The notes under the pieces are model-generated. The model worked only from the letters and a program-made list of their open reading frames with translations. It had not been told where the DNA came from and made no database searches. Both the position numbers and the translations under genes were made by a program. From the NCBI RefSeq assembly GCF_003130075.1, contig NZ_NRCW01000001.1:62001-126000 (forward strand): 64,000 nt of DNA, written 5' to 3'. Below, one piece after another: positions 6,988-15,498 of the stretch. The number at the start of each line of letters is the position of its first letter. The stretch's first letter is position 1. This stretch comes from Aggregatibacter segnis (GTDB lineage Bacteria; Pseudomonadota; Gammaproteobacteria; Enterobacterales; Pasteurellaceae).

Positions 6988-7162
6988 TTCACCTTACAAA
7001 TTAGTGATATTGGACAAACAGGGCAAAATTGATTTTGTGGGGCATTATCCTACATACGAACAAGCCTATAAAGCTGCTGAATTTTTAAAAAATAAAGATG
7101 TTCATTCAGAAATCAGAATTAGCAACCCCGACGGATTAGGCGAGGATGATGAAAATGATTAA
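6980..7162 (+). CDS. Small hypothetical protein
   Basis: 60 residues; strong RBS GGAGGGC before ATG 6980, overlapping the preceding stop by eight bases. The pattern YKLVILDKQGKIDFVGHYPT followed by YEQAYKAAEFLK suggests a small alpha/beta fold. Ends with an acidic tail (GEDDEND). No recognised function. Part of the overlapping chain leading to the helicase gene. Confidence 0.55.
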   Translation: MTNSPYKLVILDKQGKIDFVGHYPTYEQAYKAAEFLKNKDVHSEIRISNPDGLGEDDEND

Positions 7163-7538
7163 ACCGATGGCACAACAGCAAACACAAGGCACGGTTAAGC
7201 CTAAGATTCATGGGAAACTCTCATTCAATCCTTTACACGCGGAATATGCGCAAATCAGCCGCCAATTTAAGCTAATTCATGATAGCAACCGCAAATGCCT
7301 TGAAGTTTATCCGGACGATTTCCATCACAAACTAAAAATGCGTGGCGAATGTGCGGATTTAGTAGAACGGTTGAAAGGCGGCGGAAAGTTATTTAACGAA
7401 TTGGCGAAAGCTGCCGATTTAACAGAAGAACAGACTACCCTTTTAAAAGACTTTAACCAGGCAAACGGCTATTTAATTTCTAAATTCTCCGAAGTAGTAA
7501 CACAAATTGAACGATTACAGGTGGTGGCAAATGCGTAA
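7155..7538 (+). CDS. Hypothetical protein of the satellite replication operon
   Basis: About 127 residues. Several ATGs cluster at 7146-7167; 7155 has GAGG at the best spacing. Mostly helical, with a charged middle (FHHKLKMRGECADLVERLKG) and a C-terminal heptad-like stretch. Overlaps the previous gene by eight bases and the next by eight. No membrane segment or catalytic motif seen. Likely replication or regulatory accessory by position only. Confidence 0.55.
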   Translation: MIKPMAQQQTQGTVKPKIHGKLSFNPLHAEYAQISRQFKLIHDSNRKCLEVYPDDFHHKLKMRGECADLVERLKGGGKLFNELAKAADLTEEQTTLLKDFNQANGYLISKFSEVVTQIERLQVVANA

Positions 7539-7755
7539 GTTAAAAACCAAAGTAAGCAAGAATCGCCCGAGCCTATTTGAGGAAGAACGCTTGCCGGATT
7601 GGGAACAGTTGGTAAAAGCCATTAAACAGACTGAATTTTATCTTAGCTTTGCCAAAGACTACATTCACAACGGACATTTAAAAGGAGCAACAGACGCGCT
7701 GAAATCAATTAAACGAGCAACTACAGCAGGATTGAAAATCACGGGGGTGAAATAA
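7531..7755 (+). CDS. Small hypothetical protein
   Basis: About 74 residues from ATG 7531 (AGGTGGTG upstream), which sits inside the end of the preceding gene. Basic N-terminus (MRKLKTKVSKNRPSLF) then helical, ending LKSIKRATTAGLKITGVK. A longer frame starting at 7507 is less likely because it lacks a good RBS. Its TAA shares a base with the ATG of the next gene. Function unknown. Confidence 0.55.
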   Translation: MRKLKTKVSKNRPSLFEEERLPDWEQLVKAIKQTEFYLSFAKDYIHNGHLKGATDALKSIKRATTAGLKITGVK

Positions 7756-8198
7756 TGGATCTCAATCAAAAAATGGATTATTCCAAACTAAATGCCGTTG
7801 AATTGAATGCTATTTCAATCAGTCATCAGAACATGGGAAAACCTAAAGATGAAGCCTTTAATTCGTCTTTCCCTTATACCACCGAATCAATTTTGGCATT
7901 AGCCGAACAGTTTATTGATTATCCCGCTGAATATCTCGGTGGGCTAAAAATTATTCATGATGAACTACTGGCTATCAATAAGCATTTATTAGCAATGGCA
8001 CCAAAACCGCCTTCTTTAGCGCCGGAGGAAACCGCAGCAATGCTATCCAATGATGAACTGATAGATGGTTTATTAAAACATTGTGTAGTGAATTCTTTGG
8101 TAAGCGCGTTTTCCTATTTTCAAAAAACAGTTGCCATGCGCATTCATATAATTGAGAAAGGCGCAGTTGAGGGGGTAAATCATGGCGCACTTAATTAA
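7755..8198 (+). CDS. Hypothetical protein upstream of the satellite helicase
   Basis: 147 residues, ATG overlapping the preceding stop by one base (TAATG). Helical, moderately hydrophobic in the C-terminal half (LKHCVVNSLVSAFSYFQKTV) but without a clear membrane segment. It overlaps the helicase gene by 17 bases, so it is co-translated with it. Proteins of this size just before the P4-type helicase are common in Pasteurellaceae satellites; I cannot name the family. Confidence 0.55.
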   Translation: MDLNQKMDYSKLNAVELNAISISHQNMGKPKDEAFNSSFPYTTESILALAEQFIDYPAEYLGGLKIIHDELLAINKHLLAMAPKPPSLAPEETAAMLSNDELIDGLLKHCVVNSLVSAFSYFQKTVAMRIHIIEKGAVEGVNHGALN

Positions 8199-9972
8199 TG
8201 CACCACATTTAGCGGATCAACCGAAAGAACCTTATTCAGCGTTAATCATTCTTGCCGGGCGTAAGGCTTGGCAAGCATGGAACAAAGGAAAAGGCGAAGA
8301 ATGGTTATTGTTGTGTTCATTGGTGGAAGGTATGGACGCTAGACAAAAGCCAGTGATTCTTGCCGAACAGCAGCTTGAAGATATTTCAGGAATCAGACTA
8401 GCCGACCCGGAACAACGCTCAATCATGATTTTCCAATGTGGTGAATTAGAACCGACCGAAATCACTGGTATTTGCCATAATTTAGCAAAGCATACAAAAG
8501 CCGATCATGTCGTTTTATATGATGGTGCCGCGCAGATGAAGGAAAATCTAAGTGGTTACATTCAACGCCTACGCACGGATAAAAGTGCGGTAGAAATTGC
8601 GGATAAAATTGCTCCGCCACCGAAATTGAAAGAAAAGGACGGCACCAACGTAAAAGCCCGGGCATTCGTAAAATGGTTGGATCTAGATATTGCTCAACAC
8701 AGTTTAGATAAGGAGCTTTATCATTACACCGGCGCAAATTGGGAGATTCTACCGAGATCGGAATTAGAGGTTAAAGCCGTTCAGTTTTACGATGAACAGG
8801 AATTTACTTATAGCGCCCGTTCTATTGATTCAATGATTGATACAGCGAAGATTCAAGCGGCCAAAATGGGGGAACAATCCAAGGAGCTATTAGCCTTTAA
8901 AAACGGCGTATTAAATCGTTCGACCTTGGAATTTTCCCCGCATTGCAGGGAAAACTGGCTCACTTCCTTTATTCCGCACGATTACACGAATCAGGAAGAA
9001 AATACACCGCACTTTGATAATTGGTTGAATTTTGTTGCTGATAGTAAGGAAGATAAAAAGCAAGCCATCTTGGGCGCACTTTACGCAATTTTAACGAATC
9101 GCCATAACTGGCAGTTATTCTTTGAAGTAACCGGTGATGGTGGCAGCGGAAAATCGGTATTTGCGCAAATTGCCACAATGTTAGCCGGCGAACAAAACAC
9201 GGAAAGTGGGCGATTAGTCGATTTAGACGAACCGCGCGGCCGTGAAAACTTTGTGAATAAAACGCTCATTCTATGCCCGGAACAATCCCGCTATGGTGGT
9301 GATGGTGGCGGACTAAAAAGCATTAGTGCGGGTGATTTAGTCAATATCGATCCGAAGCACAAAAGCAAGTTTAAAGCAGTCATTCCCGCGATTGTGCTAA
9401 TCGTAAACAATGAGCCGACACGCTTCACAGAAAGAAACGGAGGTATTGAACGCCGCCGAGTGATTTTTCACTTTGATAAGGTGGTGCCGGAAAGTAAACG
9501 CGATCCGCGCTTAATGGATAAGATAGAAGCCGAAGCTGGCGGAATTATTTATAAACTGATTCAGGCTTTTAAAAATCCGTTGGACGCGAAAAAAGCGCTA
9601 ACCAAACAACAGGAAAGCGCCGAAGCGTTAGAAATCAAAATGAACTCAGATCATTTAACGGTGTTTTGTAGTTATTTCCTAACCTCCCAAGAAAGTAACG
9701 GGCTAGGAATTGGCAACACGAAAACCGGACTTCCAAGAACGCATCTTTACCCTGCTTATTTGGTATTTACTGAAGTCAATAATATTCAAAATGCTTTAAC
9801 ACTGAATAACTTTACCGAATCATTAAGACAAGGATTGGCACAACATAAAAATAAATATCCATACACCCGCAGGCGAATTACTTCCGGTGCGGAAAAAGGA
9901 AGATATATCACTAACGTACACTTTAAAGACTTTGACGAGTTTTATAATGAGTACATAAAATCAAATAGATAG
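8182..9972 (+). CDS. P4-type phage/satellite helicase-primase (replication protein)
   Basis: 596 residues. The C-terminal half is an SF3 helicase of the P4-alpha/D5 type: a D5_N-like region (LLAFKNGVLNRSTLEF at about 236-251), Walker A GDGGSGKS at 318-325, then PEQSRYGGDGGGLKSISAGD, and the sensor-like VIPAIVLIVNNEP and GIERRRVIFHF. The N-terminal 150 residues do not show a clear zinc/TOPRIM primase to me, so priming activity is unsure. It should unwind the element's origin during induction. Good RBS GGGGG. A repeat cluster and terminator follow directly. Uptake sequences occur near 8580 and 9006. Confidence 0.9.
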   Translation: MAHLINAPHLADQPKEPYSALIILAGRKAWQAWNKGKGEEWLLLCSLVEGMDARQKPVILAEQQLEDISGIRLADPEQRSIMIFQCGELEPTEITGICHNLAKHTKADHVVLYDGAAQMKENLSGYIQRLRTDKSAVEIADKIAPPPKLKEKDGTNVKARAFVKWLDLDIAQHSLDKELYHYTGANWEILPRSELEVKAVQFYDEQEFTYSARSIDSMIDTAKIQAAKMGEQSKELLAFKNGVLNRSTLEFSPHCRENWLTSFIPHDYTNQEENTPHFDNWLNFVADSKEDKKQAILGALYAILTNRHNWQLFFEVTGDGGSGKSVFAQIATMLAGEQNTESGRLVDLDEPRGRENFVNKTLILCPEQSRYGGDGGGLKSISAGDLVNIDPKHKSKFKAVIPAIVLIVNNEPTRFTERNGGIERRRVIFHFDKVVPESKRDPRLMDKIEAEAGGIIYKLIQAFKNPLDAKKALTKQQESAEALEIKMNSDHLTVFCSYFLTSQESNGLGIGNTKTGLPRTHLYPAYLVFTEVNNIQNALTLNNFTESLRQGLAQHKNKYPYTRRRITSGAEKGRYITNVHFKDFDEFYNEYIKSNR

Positions 9973-9978
9973 TGAAAG

Positions 9979-10006
9979 GCGCGGCATAAAAACCGCGCTT
10001 TTTTTA
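9979..10006 (+). terminator. Terminator after the helicase gene
   Basis: GCGCGG (9979-9984) pairs with CCGCGC (9993-9998), followed by a run of Ts, starting seven bases after the helicase stop. It ends the rightward satellite operon and separates it from the convergent integrase. Confidence 0.85.
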
Positions 10007-10012
10007 TCTAAA

Positions 10013-10095
10013 AAGGTGAATGCCAAGGTGAACAACACCGACTTCCCCTTCACCTTGTAACCAATTGAAAAACAAGGGAAAAGCAATCGGTGAAC
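10013..10095. repeat. GGTGAA repeat cluster, candidate replication iterons
   Basis: AAGGTGAA occurs at 10013-10020 and 10025-10032 (there followed by C), its complement TTCACCTT at 10049-10056, and GGTGAAC at 10089-10095. Four copies in about 80 bases of non-coding DNA directly behind the helicase gene is where a P4-like element could keep an origin. Binding by the helicase protein is inference. Confidence 0.45.
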
Positions 10096-10136
10096 GAGTG
10101 AAGGCAGTTTTTAAATATTTTCCACGCACATCACTT

Positions 10137-11333
10137 TTAACGTTCACATTGTTCTACATAATCGCCCCAAAGTTGCATCACCGGCTTACGTTGTTCAAGG
10201 AAATCAGCCCTATCGTAAATCTTGCCTGTTTGCGTACCCGTCTTATGAGAAATACACATTTCAGCCACTTCATAATCAATACGCTGATCAGCTAAATAAG
10301 TGCGTCCGATTGTTCTTAATCCATGAGCTGTTTGTTTATTCTTGTAGCCTAAATCAACTAGCATTTTATTGATTGTTTGACTGCTCATTGGTTGGTTAGA
10401 CTTAATCCAACTTTGAAAAACATATTCGCTTTTCACAGATATACTTTTCATTTTGTTTAGAATTTCCATAGCTTGGGAAGAAAGAGGAATTACAAAAGGA
10501 TGCCTTTTCTTCATTCTGTTAGCCGGGATAGTCCATAAAGATTTTTTAAAATCAATTTCAGACCATGTGGCGTTACTTGCTTCAGCAGGTCGTACCATGG
10601 TTAATAACTGAAATTTGAATAATAACTTTGTTTGAATGGCCGCACTGGAATACATCACGGCTTTTATTAATTCCGGTAGTTCTTTTGGTGTTATTGCCGG
10701 GTTGTTGGTGGATTTTCCAAAGTTAAATACTTCATTGATTCGTAAGCAAGGATTAAAGGCAATTAGGCCGTAGTTTACAGCGAAATTAAGTACTTCATTC
10801 AATAGCCGAATGGTGCGCTTTAATGTATCGCCCTTGCCTTGGTTATAGAGTGATTCTAATGCTTCAATAACAACCTTTGGCAAGATTTCATTTATCGGCA
10901 TATCACCAATAAAAGGAAACAAATAGATTTCCATGCGGCGCCAATCTTTTTTTAATGTCTCAGCTTCTACTTTTTGAACCTTCTTGGCCTTCCAACGATT
11001 AGCAACAGATAGCAAGCTATTTTCTATATGCTCAATAGCAGCTTTCTGTTCTTGTTCTTTATGTTCTTGTGGATCTATGCCTTGAGCCAACAAAGAGCGA
11101 TATTCTTCACGAATAGAACGGGCTTGAGCTAAAGATAAAGCGGGATAAGTTCCTAAAGAAACTTTAGTACGTTTTTTAGTAAGTGGGCGGATATAGTTAA
11201 AACGCCATGATTTAACGCCGGTAGGCAAGACTAATAGAAATAATCCGTAGCCATCAGTAAGGGTGTATTCTTTGGCTTTCGGCTTAGATCTTTCTACCTC
11301 GGTATTGGTTAGAGGTTTAGTAATTTTAGGCAT
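10137..11333 (-). CDS. int: P4-type tyrosine integrase
   Basis: 398 residues. The N-terminal DUF4102-type domain (YTLTDGYGLFLLVLPTGVKS, SLGTYPALSLAQAR) is typical of P4-like integrases. The catalytic domain shows Arg248 (LLTMVRPAEAS), His337 and Arg340 (AHGLR), His363 and the nucleophile Tyr373 (GKIYDRADFL). It would recombine the element with the tRNA-Ile gene whose 3' end lies 200 bases upstream. It is convergent with the helicase operon. Upstream TGGTTAC repeats are candidate arm sites or operators. The gene looks intact, so the island may still be mobile. Confidence 0.95.
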   Translation of the reverse strand: MPKITKPLTNTEVERSKPKAKEYTLTDGYGLFLLVLPTGVKSWRFNYIRPLTKKRTKVSLGTYPALSLAQARSIREEYRSLLAQGIDPQEHKEQEQKAAIEHIENSLLSVANRWKAKKVQKVEAETLKKDWRRMEIYLFPFIGDMPINEILPKVVIEALESLYNQGKGDTLKRTIRLLNEVLNFAVNYGLIAFNPCLRINEVFNFGKSTNNPAITPKELPELIKAVMYSSAAIQTKLLFKFQLLTMVRPAEASNATWSEIDFKKSLWTIPANRMKKRHPFVIPLSSQAMEILNKMKSISVKSEYVFQSWIKSNQPMSSQTINKMLVDLGYKNKQTAHGLRTIGRTYLADQRIDYEVAEMCISHKTGTQTGKIYDRADFLEQRKPVMQLWGDYVEQCER

Positions 11334-11337
11334 ATTT

Positions 11338-11407
11338 GGTAACCATTTAGCAATTTTATGTAACCACGGAAAAGGGATATTAGCACATGGTTACAATCGT
11401 GGTTACA
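11338..11407. repeat. Four TGGTTAC / GTAACCA repeats upstream of int
   Basis: Copies: GGTAACCA 11338-11345, TGTAACCACG 11359-11368, TGGTTACA 11388-11395, CGTGGTTACA 11398-11407. The second and fourth form a perfect 10-base inverted repeat. They lie between the int start and the tRNA, where integrase arm-type sites or AlpA sites belong. Assignment is inferred from position and regular layout. Confidence 0.6.
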
Positions 11408-11531
11408 AAAAAGAGCGGTTAAGGGCGATTATTTACGAGGGAGTACGATAGGATAAAATGCTATAACTTCTTATAAATACTGGATTTGATTAGTGTTTTT
11501 GATGGGTTGCGAGGGGGCGTGATAAGTTTTT

Positions 11532-11550
11532 TGGTGCCCCCAACAGGACT
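11532..11550 (-). other. Probable attachment core at the tRNA 3' end
   Basis: P4-type integrases commonly use the 3' end of tRNA genes. The int gene is next to the 3' end of this tRNA and the satellite begins directly beyond it. The tRNA itself is complete, as expected when the element supplies the displaced end elsewhere. The other att copy should be left of the window, so the exact core length cannot be read here. Confidence 0.5.
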
Positions 11551-11608
11551 TGAACCTGTGACCAATCGATTATGAGTCGACTGCTCTAACCGACTGAGCT
11601 ATGGGGGC
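11532..11608 (-). tRNA. tRNA-Ile with CAU anticodon (lysidine-type)
   Basis: 77 bases including the encoded CCA. The acceptor stem GCCCCCA/TGGGGGC, the D arm AGCTCAGTCGGTTAGAGC, the anticodon loop CTCATAA (anticodon CAT) and the T arm with GGTTCAAGTCC all fold normally. CAT could mean Met or Ile2. The anticodon stem context (TCGACTCATAATCGA, then TTGGTC) and C4-G69 and C5-G68 pairs match tRNA-Ile2 of gamma-proteobacteria, which TilS converts to read AUA. Elongator tRNA-Met differs in these places. It is the likely integration target of the satellite. Confidence 0.88.
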
Positions 11609-11687
11609 GGTAAGAGTTGCGGTAGGATTATAGGGAAATATCGGGTTAAAGTCTAGCCGCGCCATCTTGTGTGTGTTTAATTTAAAC

Positions 11688-11721
11688 AAAAAAGGATAAG
11701 CCTTTTGACTTATCCTTTTTT
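11688..11721 (-). terminator. Terminator after rpoD
   Basis: AAAGGATAAG (11691-11700) and CTTATCCTTT (11709-11718) form a 10-base stem with A and T runs on both sides, 13 bases beyond the rpoD stop. It can work in both directions. Confidence 0.85.
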
Positions 11722-11734
11722 CTTGTATTAAAAA

Positions 11735-13600
11735 TTACTCGTCCAAGAAACTGCGTAAGGTTTCGGAACGACTTGGATGACGCAATTTGCGTAGCGCTTT
11801 GGCTTCGATTTGACGAATACGTTCACGGGTCACATCAAATTGTTTGCCGACTTCTTCTAATGTGTGATCGGTGTTCATGTCGATACCGAAACGCATACGA
11901 AGCACTTTCGCTTCACGTGGCGTTAAGCCTTCCAACACCTCGTGTGTCGCCGCTTTTAAACTTTGTGCGGTGGCAGAATCGAGAGGAAGTTCTAAGGTAG
12001 AGTCCTCAATGAAATCACCTAAATGGGAATCATCGTCATCACCGATTGGGGTTTCCATGGAAATCGGCTCTTTAGCAATTTTCAGCACTTTACGGATTTT
12101 GTCTTCCGGCATGCCCATACGTTCCGCTAATTCTTCCGGTGTTGCTTCACGTCCCATCTCTTGCAACATTTGACGAGAAATACGATTGAGTTTGTTGATG
12201 GTCTCAATCATATGCACCGGAATACGGATGGTACGTGCCTGGTCTGCGATAGAACGGGTAATTGCCTGACGAATCCACCAGGTGGCATAAGTAGAGAATT
12301 TGTAACCGCGACGGTATTCAAATTTATCTACGGCTTTCATCAAACCGATGTTACCTTCTTGAATTAAATCAAGGAATTGTAAGCCACGGTTGGTATATTT
12401 TTTGGCAATGGAAATCACCAAACGAAGGTTCGCTTCCACCATTTCTTTTTTCGCACGGCGGGCTTTGAGTTCGCCTTGTGCGATACGTTCACCAATTTCT
12501 CGAATTTGCGGGATGGTTAAATTCGTGTCTTGTTCAATTTGAACTAAATGAGCAATTGCTTGGCGCAATTCATCTTCATACTGTACGAGTTTTTCAGACC
12601 AAGACTTACCGGCGGCAAGCGCTTTTACCAACCATACATCGCTGGTTTCATGACCAATAAAACTTTTTTGGAAACTGGATTTTGGCATTTTAGCGTTATC
12701 CACCACAAGACGTTGAATCAGACGCTCTTGATGACGAACACGTTTCATCATATCTCGCGTGGATAAAACAAGGGTATCAAATTGCTTTGGCACTAAACGG
12801 AACTGAGTGAAAATATCCGATAATGCCTGAATTTCATCTTTGGCTTTTTTACCGGTTCGACCGTGTTTTGCAATGATTTCTAGCGTTTTTTGATGTTGTT
12901 GTCTAAGTGCGGTGAATTTTTCACGTGCAACCTCAGGATCAATGCTGTTATCGCTATCGCTGTCATCACTGCTGCTTTCTTCGCTATCTTCTTCATCTTC
13001 ACTTTCATCATCCATTTCAGCAGCAGCTACGTTTTCTTCGCTTTCTTCTGCATGGAATTCATCTAATTCGGCCGTTTCTGATTCGCTTAATACGTTTGGA
13101 TCCACGAAACCGGTAATTAAGTCGGCTAAACGAACGCCGCCACTTTCCACCAAATCATATTGTTCAATGAGATTGGTAATGGCTTCTGGGTAAGCGGCAA
13201 TAGCACTTTGAACTTCGTTGATGCCTTCTTCAATTCGTTTAGCGATATCAATTTCACCTTCACGGGTGAGCAATTCTACGCTACCCATTTCGCGCATATA
13301 CATACGCACCGGGTCAGTCGTGCGACCGAGTTCTGCTTCCACGCTGGATAATACTTGGGTTGCTTCTTCAACGACATCTTCATCGGTGATATTTTCATTG
13401 AGCATCAGATCATCCGCATCCGGTGCGGTTTCCAACACTTGAATCCCCATGTCGTTGATCATCTGAATAATATCTTCAATTTGATCCGCATCGACTAATT
13501 CTTCAGGGAGGCTGTCATTCACTTCGGCATAGGTTAAATAACCTTGCTCTTTCCCTTGAGCGATGAGTAGTTTCAATTGAGATTGTGGATTTTGATCCAT
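11735..13600 (-). CDS. rpoD: RNA polymerase primary sigma factor (sigma-70)
   Basis: 621 residues, close to the E. coli length (613). Region 1.1 at the N-terminus ([18 protein letters not shown]), a non-conserved acidic stretch around residues 190-225 rich in Asp, Glu and Ser, region 2 with [22 protein letters not shown], region 2.3-2.4 [17 protein letters not shown], and region 4.2 helix-turn-helix [20 protein letters not shown]. It directs core polymerase to housekeeping promoters. Last gene of the macromolecular synthesis operon, 75 bases after dnaG, and closed by its own terminator. Confidence 0.98.
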   Translation of the reverse strand: MDQNPQSQLKLLIAQGKEQGYLTYAEVNDSLPEELVDADQIEDIIQMINDMGIQVLETAPDADDLMLNENITDEDVVEEATQVLSSVEAELGRTTDPVRMYMREMGSVELLTREGEIDIAKRIEEGINEVQSAIAAYPEAITNLIEQYDLVESGGVRLADLITGFVDPNVLSESETAELDEFHAEESEENVAAAEMDDESEDEEDSEESSSDDSDSDNSIDPEVAREKFTALRQQHQKTLEIIAKHGRTGKKAKDEIQALSDIFTQFRLVPKQFDTLVLSTRDMMKRVRHQERLIQRLVVDNAKMPKSSFQKSFIGHETSDVWLVKALAAGKSWSEKLVQYEDELRQAIAHLVQIEQDTNLTIPQIREIGERIAQGELKARRAKKEMVEANLRLVISIAKKYTNRGLQFLDLIQEGNIGLMKAVDKFEYRRGYKFSTYATWWIRQAITRSIADQARTIRIPVHMIETINKLNRISRQMLQEMGREATPEELAERMGMPEDKIRKVLKIAKEPISMETPIGDDDDSHLGDFIEDSTLELPLDSATAQSLKAATHEVLEGLTPREAKVLRMRFGIDMNTDHTLEEVGKQFDVTRERIRQIEAKALRKLRHPSRSETLRSFLDE

Positions 13601-13675
13601 ATTTGATATCCGCCTTGCTTACTTATTTGGAGAAGATAAAATGCTAGGAATTCTAACATTCTTACTCAGGTTTAA

Positions 13676-15436
13676 CTATTTCTTTTCTTGTTTTTTTACC
13701 AACAAATGTGAAAGCTCTTTTTTCTCGTTGAGATCCAATCCTTCCGCACGATCTTTAGCGATGAGCCAATGGATGCGTTTATCAACCAGTTGCAGGTAAA
13801 AGTAACGTAATGTTTCGCGGAACGTGTCCTCGATCTTATCGTCTTCAATCAAGTGGTTCCACGCCAGTAGTTTTTCAAGTATTTTTTGTTGTTTTGTATC
13901 ACGCCAGTGTTCCAGTAACAGCCCTGCACTGATGCCTACTTTTTCGCGGCAAAGTGCGGTCAATTCTACGAGTAAATCGTAGCCTGGTTCATCCAAATTT
14001 TTGAGAGGTTCCAAATCCGGCACGAATTTCACCAGCTCCGGGTTTTGTAACAATAACGCAATTAAAATCCGCATGGGGGTTCGTTTGAATTGAATTTTTT
14101 GTGTAATCGGAGTGTTATCCGTTTGTAATTTCTCCGGAAGTAAACTTTCTAATTGTGCTGGATCTACAATAGCTAGTTTTTTAGCAAATAGATGGCGTAG
14201 CTCCATCCTTAATGCCTTGCTAGGGATTTTTTCAATTAAAGGTATTCCAAGGGCAGCAAGTTTAGTTTTGCTTTCTTTTGAAGAAAAATCCACTTTGGGG
14301 GTTAAGTGAGCGAACAAAAATTCACTTAAAGATTGCGCCTTCTCAATATATTCCTCGAAGCCTTGCTTACCATATTGACGAATGAAACTATCCGGGTCTT
14401 CGTCATCAGGTAAAAAGATAAATTTCAGTTGGCGACCATCTTCCATATAAGGCAACGCATTTTCCAGTGCACGCCATGCTGCATCACGCCCGGCGCGATC
14501 GCCGTCATAACAGCAAATGACTTGTTCCGTGGAGCGAAAAAGTAATTGAATTTGTTCCGAGGTAGTGGACGTACCGAGAGACGCCACGGCATAATTGACC
14601 CCGAATTGGGCGAGTGCCACCACATCCATATAGCCCTCTACAACCAGTAATTTTTGTGGTGAATCATCCGCCTGTAAGGCTTCAAATAAACCGTAAAGTT
14701 CACTGCCTTTGTGATAGGTGACGGTTTCCGGCGAGTTTAAGTATTTTGGTTTTTCATCGGTTAACACGCGTCCGCCGAAAGCTACGGTGCGCCCGCGACG
14801 ATCGCGAATAGGGAACATAATCCGATTACGGAATTTGTCGTACACATTGCCACGATCATTGCGCGACAGCATGCCTAAATCGAACAGTTTTTGTTGCTCT
14901 TCACGTGTTTTACCAAATTGACGATAAACGGTATCCATGGCGTTTGGCACATAACCGATTTGAAAACGTTCAATGATTTCCGCTGATAAACCACGCTGTT
15001 GCAGATAACTTTGTGCAGGAATATTTAACGGTAATTGTTGCTGATAAAACTTAGCAATTTCCTGCATAAGTTCATACAGGTTACGTTTGGTTTGATAGCC
15101 AACTCGCTTGCCGTTATCGTTAAAGTGCGGTCGTTTTTCGTAGGGAATTTCTAAACCGAGAAAACCTGCCAGTTCTTCCACCGCTTCCACAAATTCCAGC
15201 TTGTCGTATTCCATCAAAAAGGAAATAGCATTGCCATGCGCACCACAACCGAAACAATGATAAAACTGCTTTTTATCGCTGACGGTAAAAGAAGGCGTTT
15301 TTTCATGGTGAAACGGGCAGCAGGCTTGATAATCACGGCCGGCTTTTTTCAGTTTTACGCGGGAATTAATTAAATCGACGATGTTAATTTTGGTTAAAAT
15401 ATCGTCTATAAATGTGCGGGGAATGGAACCTTTCAT
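13676..15436 (-). CDS. dnaG: DNA primase
   Basis: 586 residues. N-terminal CHC2 zinc domain (CCPFHHEKTPSFTV ... FHCFGCGAHG type, with C39/C40, H43, C61 and C64 approximate), a TOPRIM domain with LLVVEGYMDVVAL and CYDGDRAGRDAA, and a C-terminal DnaB-interacting helical domain. It makes the RNA primers for chromosome replication. Middle gene of rpsU-dnaG-rpoD; a terminator in the rpsU-dnaG gap keeps primase expression low relative to S21, as is known for this operon in E. coli. Confidence 0.98.
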   Translation of the reverse strand: MKGSIPRTFIDDILTKINIVDLINSRVKLKKAGRDYQACCPFHHEKTPSFTVSDKKQFYHCFGCGAHGNAISFLMEYDKLEFVEAVEELAGFLGLEIPYEKRPHFNDNGKRVGYQTKRNLYELMQEIAKFYQQQLPLNIPAQSYLQQRGLSAEIIERFQIGYVPNAMDTVYRQFGKTREEQQKLFDLGMLSRNDRGNVYDKFRNRIMFPIRDRRGRTVAFGGRVLTDEKPKYLNSPETVTYHKGSELYGLFEALQADDSPQKLLVVEGYMDVVALAQFGVNYAVASLGTSTTSEQIQLLFRSTEQVICCYDGDRAGRDAAWRALENALPYMEDGRQLKFIFLPDDEDPDSFIRQYGKQGFEEYIEKAQSLSEFLFAHLTPKVDFSSKESKTKLAALGIPLIEKIPSKALRMELRHLFAKKLAIVDPAQLESLLPEKLQTDNTPITQKIQFKRTPMRILIALLLQNPELVKFVPDLEPLKNLDEPGYDLLVELTALCREKVGISAGLLLEHWRDTKQQKILEKLLAWNHLIEDDKIEDTFRETLRYFYLQLVDKRIHWLIAKDRAEGLDLNEKKELSHLLVKKQEKK

Positions 15437-15498
15437 CGAGTATTTTGCCTCTTATTGTGAACGAAATATGAGCCTAACTGATGAGATTGAGAGAAAAT

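Larger units (their letters stand above)
1..11550. mobile_element. Right part of an integrated phage satellite, probably a capsid-forming PICI
   Basis: The block carries head and packaging genes (portal end, adaptor, connector, HNH, terS, terL), an AlpA regulator, a P4-type helicase/primase and a tyrosine integrase, and stops at the 3' end of a tRNA-Ile gene. I see no tail, lysis or cI/cro-type repressor genes. Such a set is known from cf-PICIs of Enterobacteriaceae and Pasteurellaceae, which build their own capsids and borrow helper tails. The terminases follow the connectors, unlike typical HK97-type prophages, where terS-terL come first. The left end (major capsid, protease, attL expected) is outside the window, so a full or decayed prophage is not strictly excluded. 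Confidence 0.8.

Noticed and set aside
10065-10295. Plus-strand 76-residue frame at the end of int
   Set aside because: It overlaps the integrase end and the repeat cluster, lacks an RBS and looks like a shadow.
12912-13193. Serine-rich open frames opposite rpoD
   Set aside because: They mirror the acidic Asp/Glu/Ser stretch of sigma-70 on the other strand; no RBS and no protein-like pattern.
13160-13351. Second plus-strand frame opposite rpoD
   Set aside because: Shadow frame without RBS inside a conserved essential gene.
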